Shown piece after piece: positions 51,114-59,610 of a DNA stretch of 64,000 nt; the first letter of the stretch is position 1; every line of letters begins with the position of its first letter. This DNA comes from Hyphomicrobiales bacterium (GTDB lineage: Bacteria; Pseudomonadota; Alphaproteobacteria; Rhizobiales; Xanthobacteraceae), in assembly GCA_017305455.1 (NCBI GenBank), contig JAFKKO010000114.1, positions 42,884 to 106,883 of the forward strand, read 5' to 3'. The notes below the pieces were generated by a model. It searched no databases, had not been told where the DNA came from, and saw only the letters and a list, made by a program, of their open reading frames with translations. Both the position numbers and the translations under genes were made by a program.

Positions 51114-51499
51114 GCGAATTCCTTAACACGGAGCCGGGGGCTTGCTCTCCCGCGCGGGGCCTTCATCTTTCACGCGGGGATCTTCATCCCGCGCAGTTTT
51201 TTCGTCGGCGCGCAGGCGGGGCCTTCACTCCCCGCCGCAGGATTTTTATCCTCGGCCCGCCGGCGGTCTTGGGTCCCGTGCGGAGCCTGCTCATGGCCCG
51301 GAGCGGGCGTTTATCCCTGGCCCGCGAGACGATCTCTCAAATTCGTTGGTCCGGCCAGCCGACCGGTCCATTGGTCAGTTCGAACAGCAGACCGGTGTAG
51401 CCACCCCTTCGGTTGGCGCCGCGACCCGGCACGGTTTTGCGAGTTTGTCGTAAAATAAAATGCAAAACAATCGGATACGCATCTTATTTTTGCATTCAT
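51114..51499 (-). promoter_or_regulatory. hairpin-rich leader and inverted repeat before the FAD/Fe-S gene
   Basis: No gene is supported here. ATGCAAAA at 51460-51467 and TTTTGCAT at 51488-51495 form a perfect inverted repeat just after the GntR gene. Towards the FAD gene three hairpins follow: AGGAT-TTTT-ATCCT (51239-51252), GGCGGGG-N8-CCCCGCC (51215-51236) and CGCGGGGAT-CTTC-ATCCCGCG (51173-51193). They would form a structured 5' leader of the FAD gene mRNA. Confidence 0.5.
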
Positions 51500-52288
51500 T
51501 TATTTGGTGGCTTGACCGGCCGTAGGGGCTGCGTGGGACGGCGGCGATGACAGGACATCATCATTTGAGGAGTTCATGGCGCCGCCGGAGCGCTCGGCCG
51601 CGGCCTTCTGCTTGTTGCGCAGGTGGTTGAACAGGATGTCGGCGAGCTCGCTGCCGGCGCGGCGGCGCAGCGCGTCGATGATGGTCTCGTGCTCGCGCAT
51701 CGCCTCGCCCCAGCGGGCGCTGTCGCGGGCGAAGTTCGCCGAATAGCGCACGCGGCGGATGCGGCCGGCGAAAGTGGCGTAGGCCGCCTGCAGCGCGCTG
51801 TTGCGCGAGGCTTCCACGATCTTCTGGTGAATGAGCTGATTGACGCGGAAGTAATTGTGCATGTCCTTGTGCAGATAGAAGCCGTACATCTCGTAATGCA
51901 GGCGTTCCACCTCCGCGACTTCGGCATCCGTAATGTGCTCGCAGGCGAGGCGTCCGGCCAGCGCCTCAAGTCCGCCCATCACTTCGAACAGTTCGTGCAG
52001 ATCCGTCTCGCTGAGCGAGCGCACCCGCGCGCCGCGATTGGGCAAGAGTTCGACGATGCCTTCGGCGGCGAGAACCTTCAGCGCCTCGCGCAGCGGCGTG
52101 CGCGAGATGCCGAGCAGATCGCACAGCTCGCGCTCCAGGACGCGTCCGCCATCGGGAATATTGCCTTCGACGATGTAATCGCGCAGCCGCGACAGCGTCT
52201 CGCCGTGCAGCGAGCCGTCCTTGGAATCGGCGCTAGGTGCGTCCAGCGCGGTGACCGCTCCAGTCATTCCGGGAATCATGGGTTTCAT
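51500..52288 (-). CDS. GntR/FadR-family (FCD domain) regulator
   Basis: A 262-residue regulator: N-terminal winged helix (SRLRDYIVEGNIPDGGRVLERELCDLLGISRTPLREALKVLAAEGIVELLPNRGARV) and an FCD effector domain, with metal-ligand His residues in LIHQKIVEAS and EHETIIDALRR. The FCD group senses organic acids. A start at 52288 is chosen; reading back to 52357 needs a TTG without ribosome-binding site. It is divergent from the aminotransferase gene and upstream of the FAD gene, so it probably regulates both arms of the region. Motifs ATGCAAAA near both ends are candidate sites. Confidence 0.88.
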   Translation of the reverse strand: MKPMIPGMTGAVTALDAPSADSKDGSLHGETLSRLRDYIVEGNIPDGGRVLERELCDLLGISRTPLREALKVLAAEGIVELLPNRGARVRSLSETDLHELFEVMGGLEALAGRLACEHITDAEVAEVERLHYEMYGFYLHKDMHNYFRVNQLIHQKIVEASRNSALQAAYATFAGRIRRVRYSANFARDSARWGEAMREHETIIDALRRRAGSELADILFNHLRNKQKAAAERSGGAMNSSNDDVLSSPPSHAAPTAGQATK

Positions 52289-52336
52289 CACCGCAACATT
52301 AATAAGGGGGGCCTGATCCGTCGAGCGTAATTTTGA

Positions 52337-52375
52337 ATGCAAAAACTTCTTGATCAATATATGAATTAATGCAAG
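52337..52375. promoter_or_regulatory. divergent GntR / aminotransferase control region
   Basis: The 130-base gap contains ATGCAAAA at 52337-52344, the palindrome TTGATCAA at 52350-52357 and ATGCAAG at 52369-52375. ATGCAAAA also forms the inverted repeat at 51460-51495. A GntR site here is inferred. Confidence 0.4.
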
Positions 52376-52418
52376 TCTACTTTTGGTTCGACCAATATAA
52401 AAAAAGGGCTGGAAGCAA

Positions 52419-53627
52419 GTGACTCATCATCAAGGGCGCCATTTCCTGCAAATTCCGGGTCCGAGCCCGGTCCCCGACCGCGTGCTGCGGGCGATGGACA
52501 TGCCGGTGATCGATCACCGCAGCGCCGTCTTCGGCGAGCTCGGCAAGGCGGTGCTCGGCGGCAGCCAGAAGATCTTCCAGACCTCCGGTCCCGTGCTGAT
52601 CTTCCCGTCCTCCGGCACCGGCGCGTGGGAAGCGGCGATCGTCAACACGCTGTCGCCCGGCGACAAGGTGCTGATGGTCGAGACCGGTCATTTCGCCATG
52701 CTGTGGCAGAAGATGGCGCGGCGTTTTGATCTCGATGTCGAATTCATGCCGGGCGACTGGCGCCATGGCGCCGATCCCGCCGCGATCGAGGCCAGACTTG
52801 CCGCCGACAAGGCTCATTCCATCAAGGCGGTGATGGTGGTCCACAACGAGACCTCGACCGGCGTCACCAGCCGCATCGCCGACATCCGCAAGGCGATCGA
52901 CAGCGTGGGACATCCGGCGCTGTTTCTGGTCGACACCATTTCCTCGCTCGGCTCGGCCGACTATCGGCACGAGGAGTGGGGCGTCGACGTCACCGTCAGT
53001 TGCTCGCAGAAAGGCTTCATGCTGCCGCCGGGCCTCGGCTTCAACGCCATCTCGGAAAAGGCGCGCGCCGCCGCGAAGACCAACAAGATGCGGCGTTCGT
53101 ACTGGGATTGGGAGGAAATGCTCAAGCTCAACGCCGACGGCTTCTTCCCGTACACGCCCGCGACCAACCTGCTTTACGGCCTGCGCGAAGCCATCGCCAT
53201 GATGCTGGAGGAGGGGCTGGAGAACGTCTTCGCCCGTCATAAACGCCTTGCTGCTGCAACCCGCGCCGCGGTCGAGCATTGGGGGCTTGAGGTGCTGTGC
53301 CAGGACCCGGCGGAGTATTCGCCGGTGCTGACGGCGGTAATGATGCCGCCGGGCCACGACGCCGACAATTTCCGCAAGGTCGTGCTCGAGAACTACAACA
53401 TGTCGCTCGGCGCCGGCCTGTCGAAGCTTGCCGGCAAGGTGTTCCGCATCGGTCATCTTGGCGAGTGCAACGAACTGACGCTGCTCGGCGCGCTGACCGG
53501 CGTGGAGATGGGCATGTCGCTCGCCGGCGTGCCGCATCGCGCGGGCGGTGTCGCGGCCGCGATGAATCTGCTAGAGGAGCGCAGCAAGGCAAACATGCCG
53601 GGCCATCTCAAGCTCGTGACGAAGTGA
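52419..53627 (+). CDS. serine-glyoxylate-type aminotransferase, copy 1
   Basis: A 402-residue class V PLP aminotransferase. Marks are GRHFLQIPGPSPVPDRVLRAMDMPVIDHR, IFPSSGTGAWEAAIVNTLSPGD, VVHNETSTGV, LVDTISSLGS and the PLP lysine K198 in SCSQKGFMLPPGL, then LENVFARHKRLAAATR and FRIGHLGECNELTLLG. Serine- and aspartate-glyoxylate aminotransferases (SgaA, BhcA) share this layout. The start is GTG at 52419 with GGAAGC upstream. A second copy at 54927-56126 flanks the reductase-like gene. Confidence 0.88.
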   Translation: MTHHQGRHFLQIPGPSPVPDRVLRAMDMPVIDHRSAVFGELGKAVLGGSQKIFQTSGPVLIFPSSGTGAWEAAIVNTLSPGDKVLMVETGHFAMLWQKMARRFDLDVEFMPGDWRHGADPAAIEARLAADKAHSIKAVMVVHNETSTGVTSRIADIRKAIDSVGHPALFLVDTISSLGSADYRHEEWGVDVTVSCSQKGFMLPPGLGFNAISEKARAAAKTNKMRRSYWDWEEMLKLNADGFFPYTPATNLLYGLREAIAMMLEEGLENVFARHKRLAAATRAAVEHWGLEVLCQDPAEYSPVLTAVMMPPGHDADNFRKVVLENYNMSLGAGLSKLAGKVFRIGHLGECNELTLLGALTGVEMGMSLAGVPHRAGGVAAAMNLLEERSKANMPGHLKLVTK

Positions 53628-53713
53628 AATCGACAACGGTTTGAGCGGGAGCAAATCCCGCCGGCCGTCCGCCGGAAATACTGGCGGTAAGCAAAAACTC
53701 TGGGGAGAGTTTC

Positions 53714-54784
53714 ATGTCTAACTACAACATTCTGATTCTAGGTGCGTCCTACGGCTCGCTGCTGGCATCGAAGATGATGTTCGGCGGCCACAACGTGACG
53801 CTGGTGTGTCTTCCGGCGGAAGCCGATCTGATCAACGCCGAAGGTTTCCGCGTGCGCATGCCGGTGCGCGGCCGCAAGGACCAGGTCGAGATCGATTCCC
53901 GCAAGCTGCCGGGCAAGGTGTCGGCGGCCGGTCCCGCCGATGTCGATCCGCGCAAATTCGATCTGATCGGTCTTGCGATGCAGGAGCCGCAATACGGCTC
54001 GGCCGGCGTGCGTGAACTGCTCGACGCGGTGGCGCGCTCGCGCGTGCCGTGCATGTCGATCATGAACATGCCGCCGCTGGCCTATATGCGGCGTATCCCC
54101 GGCCTCGACGCCGAGGCGCTGAGACCCGCTTATACCGCGCCGGAGGTGTGGGACAATTTCGATCCGGGCACGCTGACGCTGTGCAGCCCCGACCCGCAGG
54201 CGGTGCGCCCGCCGGAGGAGAAGGTCAACGTGCTGCAGGTGACGCTGCCGACCAACTTCAAGGTGGCGCGTTTCGACAGCGAGGCCAGCAACAGCATCCT
54301 GCTGCAGCTCGAGCGCGACATCGATGCGGTCCGCTTTCCCGCGCCGGAAGGGCCGATCGAACTGCCGGTGAAGCTGCGCTTCCATGACTCGCTGTTCGTG
54401 CCGCTGGCGAAATGGGCGATGCTGATGGCCGGCAATTACCGCTGCATCACCAAAGACGGCATGCGCACCGCGCAGGAGGCGGTGCATTCCAACCTCGCCG
54501 AATCCCGCTCGATCTACGATTTCGTCGTCGAGGTCTGCGTACAGTTCGGCGCTTCGCGCAACGAAATGGTGCCGTTCGAGAAATACGCCGCTGCGGCCGA
54601 AAGCCTCACCCGTCCGGCCTCCGCGGCGCGGGCGCTCAACAACGGCGCGCCCAATATCGAGCGGGCCGACAAACTGGTGCAACTGGTGGCGCGGCAGAAG
54701 GGCATGAGTCACCCCGTTCTCGACGCCATCGTCAACCTTGTCGATACAAGACTTCAGGCCAATCGAAACAAGGCGGCAGCATAG
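53714..54784 (+). CDS. ketopantoate-reductase-like NAD(P)-binding protein
   Basis: A 356-residue protein with an N-terminal Rossmann domain (NILILGASYGSLLASKMMFGGHNVTLVCLP) resembling the ApbA/PanE 2-dehydropantoate 2-reductase family, with a helical C-terminal domain (from about residue 210, WAMLMAGNYRCITKDGMRTAQEAVH). The dinucleotide motif is GASYGS instead of GxGxxG. It may reduce a 2-oxo acid made by the flanking aminotransferases; no further evidence for a substrate. CTGGGGAGAG precedes the ATG. Confidence 0.7.
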   Translation: MSNYNILILGASYGSLLASKMMFGGHNVTLVCLPAEADLINAEGFRVRMPVRGRKDQVEIDSRKLPGKVSAAGPADVDPRKFDLIGLAMQEPQYGSAGVRELLDAVARSRVPCMSIMNMPPLAYMRRIPGLDAEALRPAYTAPEVWDNFDPGTLTLCSPDPQAVRPPEEKVNVLQVTLPTNFKVARFDSEASNSILLQLERDIDAVRFPAPEGPIELPVKLRFHDSLFVPLAKWAMLMAGNYRCITKDGMRTAQEAVHSNLAESRSIYDFVVEVCVQFGASRNEMVPFEKYAAAAESLTRPASAARALNNGAPNIERADKLVQLVARQKGMSHPVLDAIVNLVDTRLQANRNKAAA

Positions 54785-54869
54785 GAAATCCCTTAAAATG
54801 CGGCCTGCCCTGCAGAATCGTCACAAGTTTATGTTTGCGCCGGGGGCGTTTGTGGATACAGTCCGGCCG

Positions 54870-54898
54870 GCAAATCGTCTTTTAAAAGAAAGATTTGC
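54870..54898. promoter_or_regulatory. nested palindrome before aminotransferase copy 2
   Basis: GCAAATC at 54870-54876 and GATTTGC at 54892-54898 are perfect arms around TCTTTTAAAAGA (54878-54889), itself a perfect 12-base palindrome with almost the same centre. It lies about 30 bases before the aminotransferase ATG and contains the TTTGCAT word related to the ATGCAAAA sites near the GntR gene. Confidence 0.5.
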
Positions 54899-54926
54899 AT
54901 CCCCACATAAATTTGAGGTCGTGACG

Positions 54927-56126
54927 ATGGTGGTTCATACGGGAAGGCATTTCCTACAGATTCCGGGGCCGAGCAATGTGCCGGACCGGGTATTGCGCGC
55001 AATGGACATGCCTACCATTGACCATCGCGGTCCCGAATTCGCGGCGATGGCCTTCCAGCTCATGGAGGATTGCAAGACCGTTTTCCGCACCAAGAATCCG
55101 GTGCTGATCTTCCCGTCCTCCGGCACCGGTGCGTGGGAAGCTGCGATCGTCAACACGCTCTCGCCGGGCGACAAGGTGCTGATGCCGGAGACCGGACAGT
55201 TCTCGGTGCTGTGGCGCCAGCTTGCCGCGCGTTTCAAGATCGAGGTCGAAACCATTGCGGGCGACTGGCGGCGCGGCGCCAAGGCCGACGAGATCGAGGC
55301 GCGTCTGCTCGCCGACAAGCAGCACGCCATCAAGGGCGTGATGGTGGTGCACAACGAAACCTCGACCGGCGTCACCACCCGCGTCGCCGAAATCCGCAAG
55401 GCGATGGATCGCGCCAGGCATCCGGCGCTGCTGTTCGTCGATACGGTGTCTTCGGCGGGTTCGATCGCCTATGAGCACGACGCGTGGGGCGTCGATGTCA
55501 CGGTGAGCGGCTCGCAGAAGGGCCTGATGATGCCGCCCGGCCTCAGCTTCAACGCCATCTCCGACAAGGCGCTCGAAGCCACCAAGACCAGCCAGATGCC
55601 GCGCTCCTACTGGGACTGGAATGAAGCCATCAAGGCGAACAAGAGCGGCTCGTGGCCCTATACGCCGGCGACCAATCTGCTTTACGCGCTGAAGGAAGCG
55701 ATCGCGATGCTGCATGAGGAGGGGCTGGAGAATGTCTTCGCCCGCCACATCCGCCACGGTGCTGCGACCCGCGCCGCGGTTCGCGCCTGGGGGCTTGAGC
55801 CCGTCTGCGTCGATCCGCTGGAATATTCGCCGGTCACCACCGCGGTGATGGTGCCGGAAGGGCATGACGCCGACGACTTCCGCAAGATCACGCTCGAGAA
55901 TTTCAACATGTCGCTCGGCACCGGCCTCGGCCGGCTCAAGGGCCGCGCCTTCCGCATCGGTCATCTCGGCTATTTCAACGATCTGATGCTGATGGGCACG
56001 CTCGCCGGCGTCGAGATGGGACTGGATCTCGCCAGGGTCCCGCACAAGAGCGGCGGCGTTCTGGCGGCGATGGAGGTGTTGAAGGCGAAGGAGGACGTGC
56101 CGCTGCAGCGTTCGGCGGTGGCATAA
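54927..56126 (+). CDS. serine-glyoxylate-type aminotransferase, copy 2
   Basis: A 399-residue class V PLP aminotransferase closely related to copy 1: GRHFLQIPGPSNVPDRVLRAMDMPTIDHR, IFPSSGTGAWEAAIVNTLSPGD, VVHNETSTGV, LFVDTVSSAGS and the PLP lysine K198 in GSQKGLMMPPGL at the same residue number. The two likely arose by duplication, and differences cluster in the middle (GSWPYTPATN against GFFPYTPATN) and C terminus. The ATG 54927 has GAGG upstream. A longer frame back to 54738 crosses the palindrome and is rejected. It has its own control element, so the copies may be regulated differently. Confidence 0.88.
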   Translation: MVVHTGRHFLQIPGPSNVPDRVLRAMDMPTIDHRGPEFAAMAFQLMEDCKTVFRTKNPVLIFPSSGTGAWEAAIVNTLSPGDKVLMPETGQFSVLWRQLAARFKIEVETIAGDWRRGAKADEIEARLLADKQHAIKGVMVVHNETSTGVTTRVAEIRKAMDRARHPALLFVDTVSSAGSIAYEHDAWGVDVTVSGSQKGLMMPPGLSFNAISDKALEATKTSQMPRSYWDWNEAIKANKSGSWPYTPATNLLYALKEAIAMLHEEGLENVFARHIRHGAATRAAVRAWGLEPVCVDPLEYSPVTTAVMVPEGHDADDFRKITLENFNMSLGTGLGRLKGRAFRIGHLGYFNDLMLMGTLAGVEMGLDLARVPHKSGGVLAAMEVLKAKEDVPLQRSAVA

Positions 56127-56210
56127 ATAACCGACTGACAAAATAACCGACTGACAAACGCGAACAACAATAAGCCGGGCCAACCGGTCCACCAACCAGG
56201 GAGAGAGTGA

Positions 56211-57200
56211 ATGCGAAATGTCATGAAGGCTGCTGCCGCGGTGGCGGCACTGTCGATGTACGGCGTCACCGCCGCCAGCGCATGGGAGCCGACCAAGCCG
56301 GTTGAAATCGTCGTCGCGGCGGGCGCCGGCGGCGCTTCCGATCAGATGGCGCGCATGATGCAGGCCGCGATCCAGAAGAACAATCTGATGAAGCAGCCGG
56401 TTGTCGTTTCGCTCAAGGGCGGTGCGTCGGGCGCTGAAGCCCTGATCTACATGAAGGGCAGCGATGGCGACCCGAACAAGGTGCTGATCGCCTATTCGCT
56501 GATCTACATGCTGCCGCTGTCCGCCAAGATTCCGTTCAACTGGCGCGATCTCACCCCGGTCTCGATCATGGCGTTCGACCAGTTCGTGCTGTGGGACAAC
56601 ACCGAAGGCCCGAAGACCGTGAAGGACTTCATCGCCGCCGCCAAGGCCGCGAGCGCGCCGTTCAAGATGGGCGGCACCGGCTCCAAGCGCGAGGATCATG
56701 TCCTCACCGTGTTCATGGAGAAGAAGACCGGCGCGAAGTTCTCCTATCTGCCCTACAAGTCGGGCGGCGAGGCGGCGACCCAGCTCGTCGGCAAGCACAC
56801 CGAAGCCAACGTCAACAACCCCTCGGAGAACCTCGAAGTCTGGCGCGCCGGCCAGGTTCGCGCGCTGTGCGTGTTCGACAGCGAGCGCATTTCCTACAAG
56901 GTCAAGGTGACCGACACCCAGTCGTGGAACGACATCCCGACCTGCAAGGAAGAGGGACTCGACATGCAGTATCTGATGCTGCGCGCGATGTTCCTGCCCG
57001 GCAAGGTGAAGCCGGAGGAGAAGGCGTTTTACGAGGACCTGTTCAAGAAGGTCTCGCAGACCGCCGAATATAAGGAATATATGGAGAAGCAGGCGCTCAA
57101 GCCGGCCTTCATCACGGGCCAGGACATGGTCAAGTTCCTCGAGAAGGATGATGCGGTCAACAAGGAGCTGATGACGGAAGCCGGCTTCGTCGCGAAGTAA
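56211..57200 (+). CDS. tripartite tricarboxylate transporter solute-binding protein (TctC-like)
   Basis: A 329-residue periplasmic protein with a signal peptide ending TAASA and the TctC (Bug) family pattern: PTKPVEIVVAAGAGGASDQMARMMQ, then the GVTGSKREDHVLTVFMEKKTGAKFSYLPYKSGGEAATQLVG-like segment (GGTGSKREDHVLT, FSYLPYKSGGEA) and FITGQDMVKFLEK. It delivers a carboxylate to TctA/TctB. It follows aminotransferase copy 2 by 84 bases with GGGAGAGAG upstream. Substrate is unknown. Confidence 0.88.
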   Translation: MRNVMKAAAAVAALSMYGVTAASAWEPTKPVEIVVAAGAGGASDQMARMMQAAIQKNNLMKQPVVVSLKGGASGAEALIYMKGSDGDPNKVLIAYSLIYMLPLSAKIPFNWRDLTPVSIMAFDQFVLWDNTEGPKTVKDFIAAAKAASAPFKMGGTGSKREDHVLTVFMEKKTGAKFSYLPYKSGGEAATQLVGKHTEANVNNPSENLEVWRAGQVRALCVFDSERISYKVKVTDTQSWNDIPTCKEEGLDMQYLMLRAMFLPGKVKPEEKAFYEDLFKKVSQTAEYKEYMEKQALKPAFITGQDMVKFLEKDDAVNKELMTEAGFVAK

Positions 57201-57359
57201 GCTCCCCGCCGTCGCCTTCTGACGACCGTTCGCTAACGACCGTTCGACGCTTTTGAGGTTGGGTGCTGCTGCCGGTTGCCGGCGGCACGCCCGGTCTCGC
57301 CCGCCGCACGGGTTTTTCCGCCGCATCCGCACGATGAATCGAGCCCAGCGAAAGAAACG

Positions 57360-57899
57360 ATGGCAAAATCCGACATTGAAATCGTCGTCGACGATCCGAC
57401 CGCACCGGCGGAAGACTCGCCTGCCGTAACCAGTCTGCGCAGCGCCGACATCGCAACGATGCTGGTGCTGATGGGGTTCGCGGCGCTGATGGCCTATGAC
57501 AACTGGCACACCGGCATCGCCTGGGCTTCCGATGGGCCGGAGCCCGGCTATTTTCCGTTTTATTTGTCGGTGATCCTGTGTCTCGCCGCGGCCTATGGTG
57601 TGGTGGAAAAGCTCGTTGCGCGCAGCGATGGCGGGGCTTTCGTCACCCGCGACCAGTTGCGCCGCGTGCTGCTGGTGTTCCTGCCGACGCTGGCGTTCTG
57701 CATCGCGACCCAGTGGCTCGGCCTTTATGTCGCGAGTTTCCTTCTGATCTCCGGTTTCATGATCTTCATCGGCAAGCTGTCGGCGTGGAAGTCGCTGCTC
57801 ACCGCCTTCATTTTCTCGGCGGCGGCGTTCTGGCTGTTCGAGATCAAGTTCGACGTCATCATGCCGAAGGGGCCGCTTGAAGCCCTGCTGGGTTACTGA
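57360..57899 (+). CDS. TctB-like small membrane subunit
   Basis: A 179-residue protein with about four spans (IATMLVLMGFAALMAYDNW, YFPFYLSVILCLAAAYGVV, LLVFLPTLAFCIATQWLGLYVASFLLISGFMIFIG, LLTAFIFSAAAFWLFEI) and an acidic N terminus. It is the poorly conserved small permease subunit of the tripartite tricarboxylate transporter. It precedes tctA by 12 bases. The preceding gap has two direct repeats CGACCGTTCG (57223-57232 and 57237-57246). Confidence 0.85.
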   Translation: MAKSDIEIVVDDPTAPAEDSPAVTSLRSADIATMLVLMGFAALMAYDNWHTGIAWASDGPEPGYFPFYLSVILCLAAAYGVVEKLVARSDGGAFVTRDQLRRVLLVFLPTLAFCIATQWLGLYVASFLLISGFMIFIGKLSAWKSLLTAFIFSAAAFWLFEIKFDVIMPKGPLEALLGY

Positions 57900-57911
57900 G
57901 GAGCCACCCCG

Positions 57912-59429
57912 ATGGAAGCGCTCTCGCTTTTGCTTCACGGATTTTCCGTCCTGCTGACCTGGAAGATCCTTTCGTTGATGGTGGTCGGGCTGGTGCTCGG
58001 CGTGTTCGTCGGCGTGCTGCCCGGTCTCGGCGGTCCGAACGGCGTCGCCATTCTGCTGCCGATCACCTTCTCGATGGACCCGACTTCGGCCATCGTGATG
58101 CTGTCCTGCATCTACTGGGGCGCGCTGTTCGGCGGCGCCATCACCTCGATCCTGTTCAACATTCCGGGCGAGGCGTGGTCGGTGGCCACCACCTTCGACG
58201 GCTATCCGATGGCGCAGAAAGGACAGGCGGCCGAGGCGCTGACCGCCGCGTTCACGTCCTCCTTCATCGGCTCGCTCTGCGCGGTGATGCTGATCACCTT
58301 CCTCGCGCCGGGCATCGCATCCTTCGCGCTGCGGTTCGGCCCGCCGGAATTCTTCGCGGTCTATCTGCTCACCTTCTGCTCGTTCGTCGGTCTCGGCCGC
58401 GAGGCCAAGCACAAGACCGTCATTTCGATGGCGCTCGGCCTGCTGCTCACCGGCGTCGGCATGGACACGGTGTCGGGCACGCTGCGGATGACGTTCGGCT
58501 CCAGCGATCTGCTCCGCGGCGTCAACTTCCTGGTCGCGGTGATCGGTCTGTTCGGCATCAGCGAAATCCTGCTCACCATGGAGGAGCAGCTTGCGCTCAG
58601 GGGGCATGCTGCCGGCATCAGCCTGCGGGTGATCCTCAAGGTGTGGATGGAGATGCCGCGTTACTGGGTGACGCTGCTGCGCTCCTCGGCGATCGGCTGC
58701 TGGCTCGGCATCACGCCGGGCGGGGCGATCGCCGCCTCGTTCATGGGCTACAACCTCGCCAAGCGCTTTTCGAAGGAGCCGGAGAGCTTCGGCACCGGCC
58801 GCATCGAGGGCGTGTTCGCGCCGGAAACCGCCGCGCATGCTTCCGGCACCTCGGCGCTGCTGCCGATGCTGGCGCTCGGCATTCCGGGCTCCGGCACCGC
58901 GGCGATCCTGCTCGGCGGCCTGATGGTGTGGGGCCTCAACCCCGGTCCGCTGCTGTTCGTGGAGCACAAGGACTTCGTCTGGGGCCTGATCGCCTCGATG
59001 TATCTGGGCAACGTGGTCGGCCTCGTCATCGTGCTGGCGACCGTGCCGCTGTTCGCGGCCGTGCTGCGGGTGCCATTCTCGGCGATCGCGCCGATGATTG
59101 TGGTGTCCTGCGCGATCGGCGCCTTCGCGATCCAGAACGCGATGTTCGACATCTGGCTGATGCTGCTGTTCGGCTTCATCGGCTACGTATTCAAGAAGAT
59201 CGGCATTCCGCTTGCCCCGCTGACGCTGGCCCTCGTGCTCGGCAACCGCGCCGAGGACGCCTTCCGCCTGTCGATGATCGGCTCCGGCGGCTCGGTCGGG
59301 GTGTTCTGGTCGAACTGGCTGGTCGGCTCGATCACCACGCTCGCCATCCTGCTGCTGTTCTGGCCGTTGATCGACAAGGCGATCGCCGGGCTGGGCCAGC
59401 TTCGGCGGCCGGCCAAGGCAGGTGCCTGA
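57912..59429 (+). CDS. TctA-like large membrane subunit
   Basis: A 505-residue protein with about 12 spans. TctA signatures are visible: LVLGVFVGVLPGLGGPNGVAILLPITFSMDP, LFGGAITSILFNIPGEAWSVATTFDGYPMAQKG, then LGITPGGAIAASFMGYNLAKRFSKEPESFGTGRIEGVFAPETAAHASGTSALLPMLALGIPGSGTAAILLGG. It is the transport channel for the solute presented by the TctC-like protein. A hairpin with a partial T run follows. Confidence 0.92.
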   Translation: MEALSLLLHGFSVLLTWKILSLMVVGLVLGVFVGVLPGLGGPNGVAILLPITFSMDPTSAIVMLSCIYWGALFGGAITSILFNIPGEAWSVATTFDGYPMAQKGQAAEALTAAFTSSFIGSLCAVMLITFLAPGIASFALRFGPPEFFAVYLLTFCSFVGLGREAKHKTVISMALGLLLTGVGMDTVSGTLRMTFGSSDLLRGVNFLVAVIGLFGISEILLTMEEQLALRGHAAGISLRVILKVWMEMPRYWVTLLRSSAIGCWLGITPGGAIAASFMGYNLAKRFSKEPESFGTGRIEGVFAPETAAHASGTSALLPMLALGIPGSGTAAILLGGLMVWGLNPGPLLFVEHKDFVWGLIASMYLGNVVGLVIVLATVPLFAAVLRVPFSAIAPMIVVSCAIGAFAIQNAMFDIWLMLLFGFIGYVFKKIGIPLAPLTLALVLGNRAEDAFRLSMIGSGGSVGVFWSNWLVGSITTLAILLLFWPLIDKAIAGLGQLRRPAKAGA

Positions 59430-59470
59430 ACCAAAATCGGCGTCTGAACCGATTTATTGTCCCGCCTCGA

Positions 59471-59507
59471 CCCGCAGCCTGGTCCCCCCGGCTGCGGGTT
59501 AATTTTT
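59471..59507 (+). terminator. terminator after tctA
   Basis: CCCGCAGCC at 59471-59479 pairs perfectly with GGCTGCGGG at 59490-59498, followed by TTAATTTTT. The T run is interrupted but the stem is strong. Confidence 0.75.
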
Positions 59508-59575
59508 AGTCTTTTCATAAACTTAGCCGGAGACGGGGCCGGTTCATCATTTTTTGCGTCGCAAAAGAAAAGAAA

Positions 59576-59604
59576 TTGACCTTTCGCAAAGTGAGTGCTT
59601 ACTT
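59576..59604 (+). promoter_or_regulatory. TetR promoter with overlapping operator
   Basis: TTGACC at 59576-59581 and TTACTT at 59599-59604, 17 bases apart, fit -35 and -10 elements. The quasi-palindrome AAGTGAGTGCTTACTT (59589-59604) covers the -10, a normal place for TetR autoregulation. The -10 lies about 6 bases before the likely ATG, so the mRNA may be leaderless. Confidence 0.55.
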
Positions 59605-59610
59605 GCCGCA

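Noticed and set aside
51114-51499. Protein-coding frames in the GntR/FAD gap
   Set aside because: Frames there are short, rich in Pro/Arg from the repeats, and lack ribosome-binding sites and family patterns.
54954-58967. 1337-codon minus-strand frame over aminotransferase 2 and tctCB
   Set aside because: Antisense to recognisable genes and has no family pattern; explained by GC bias.
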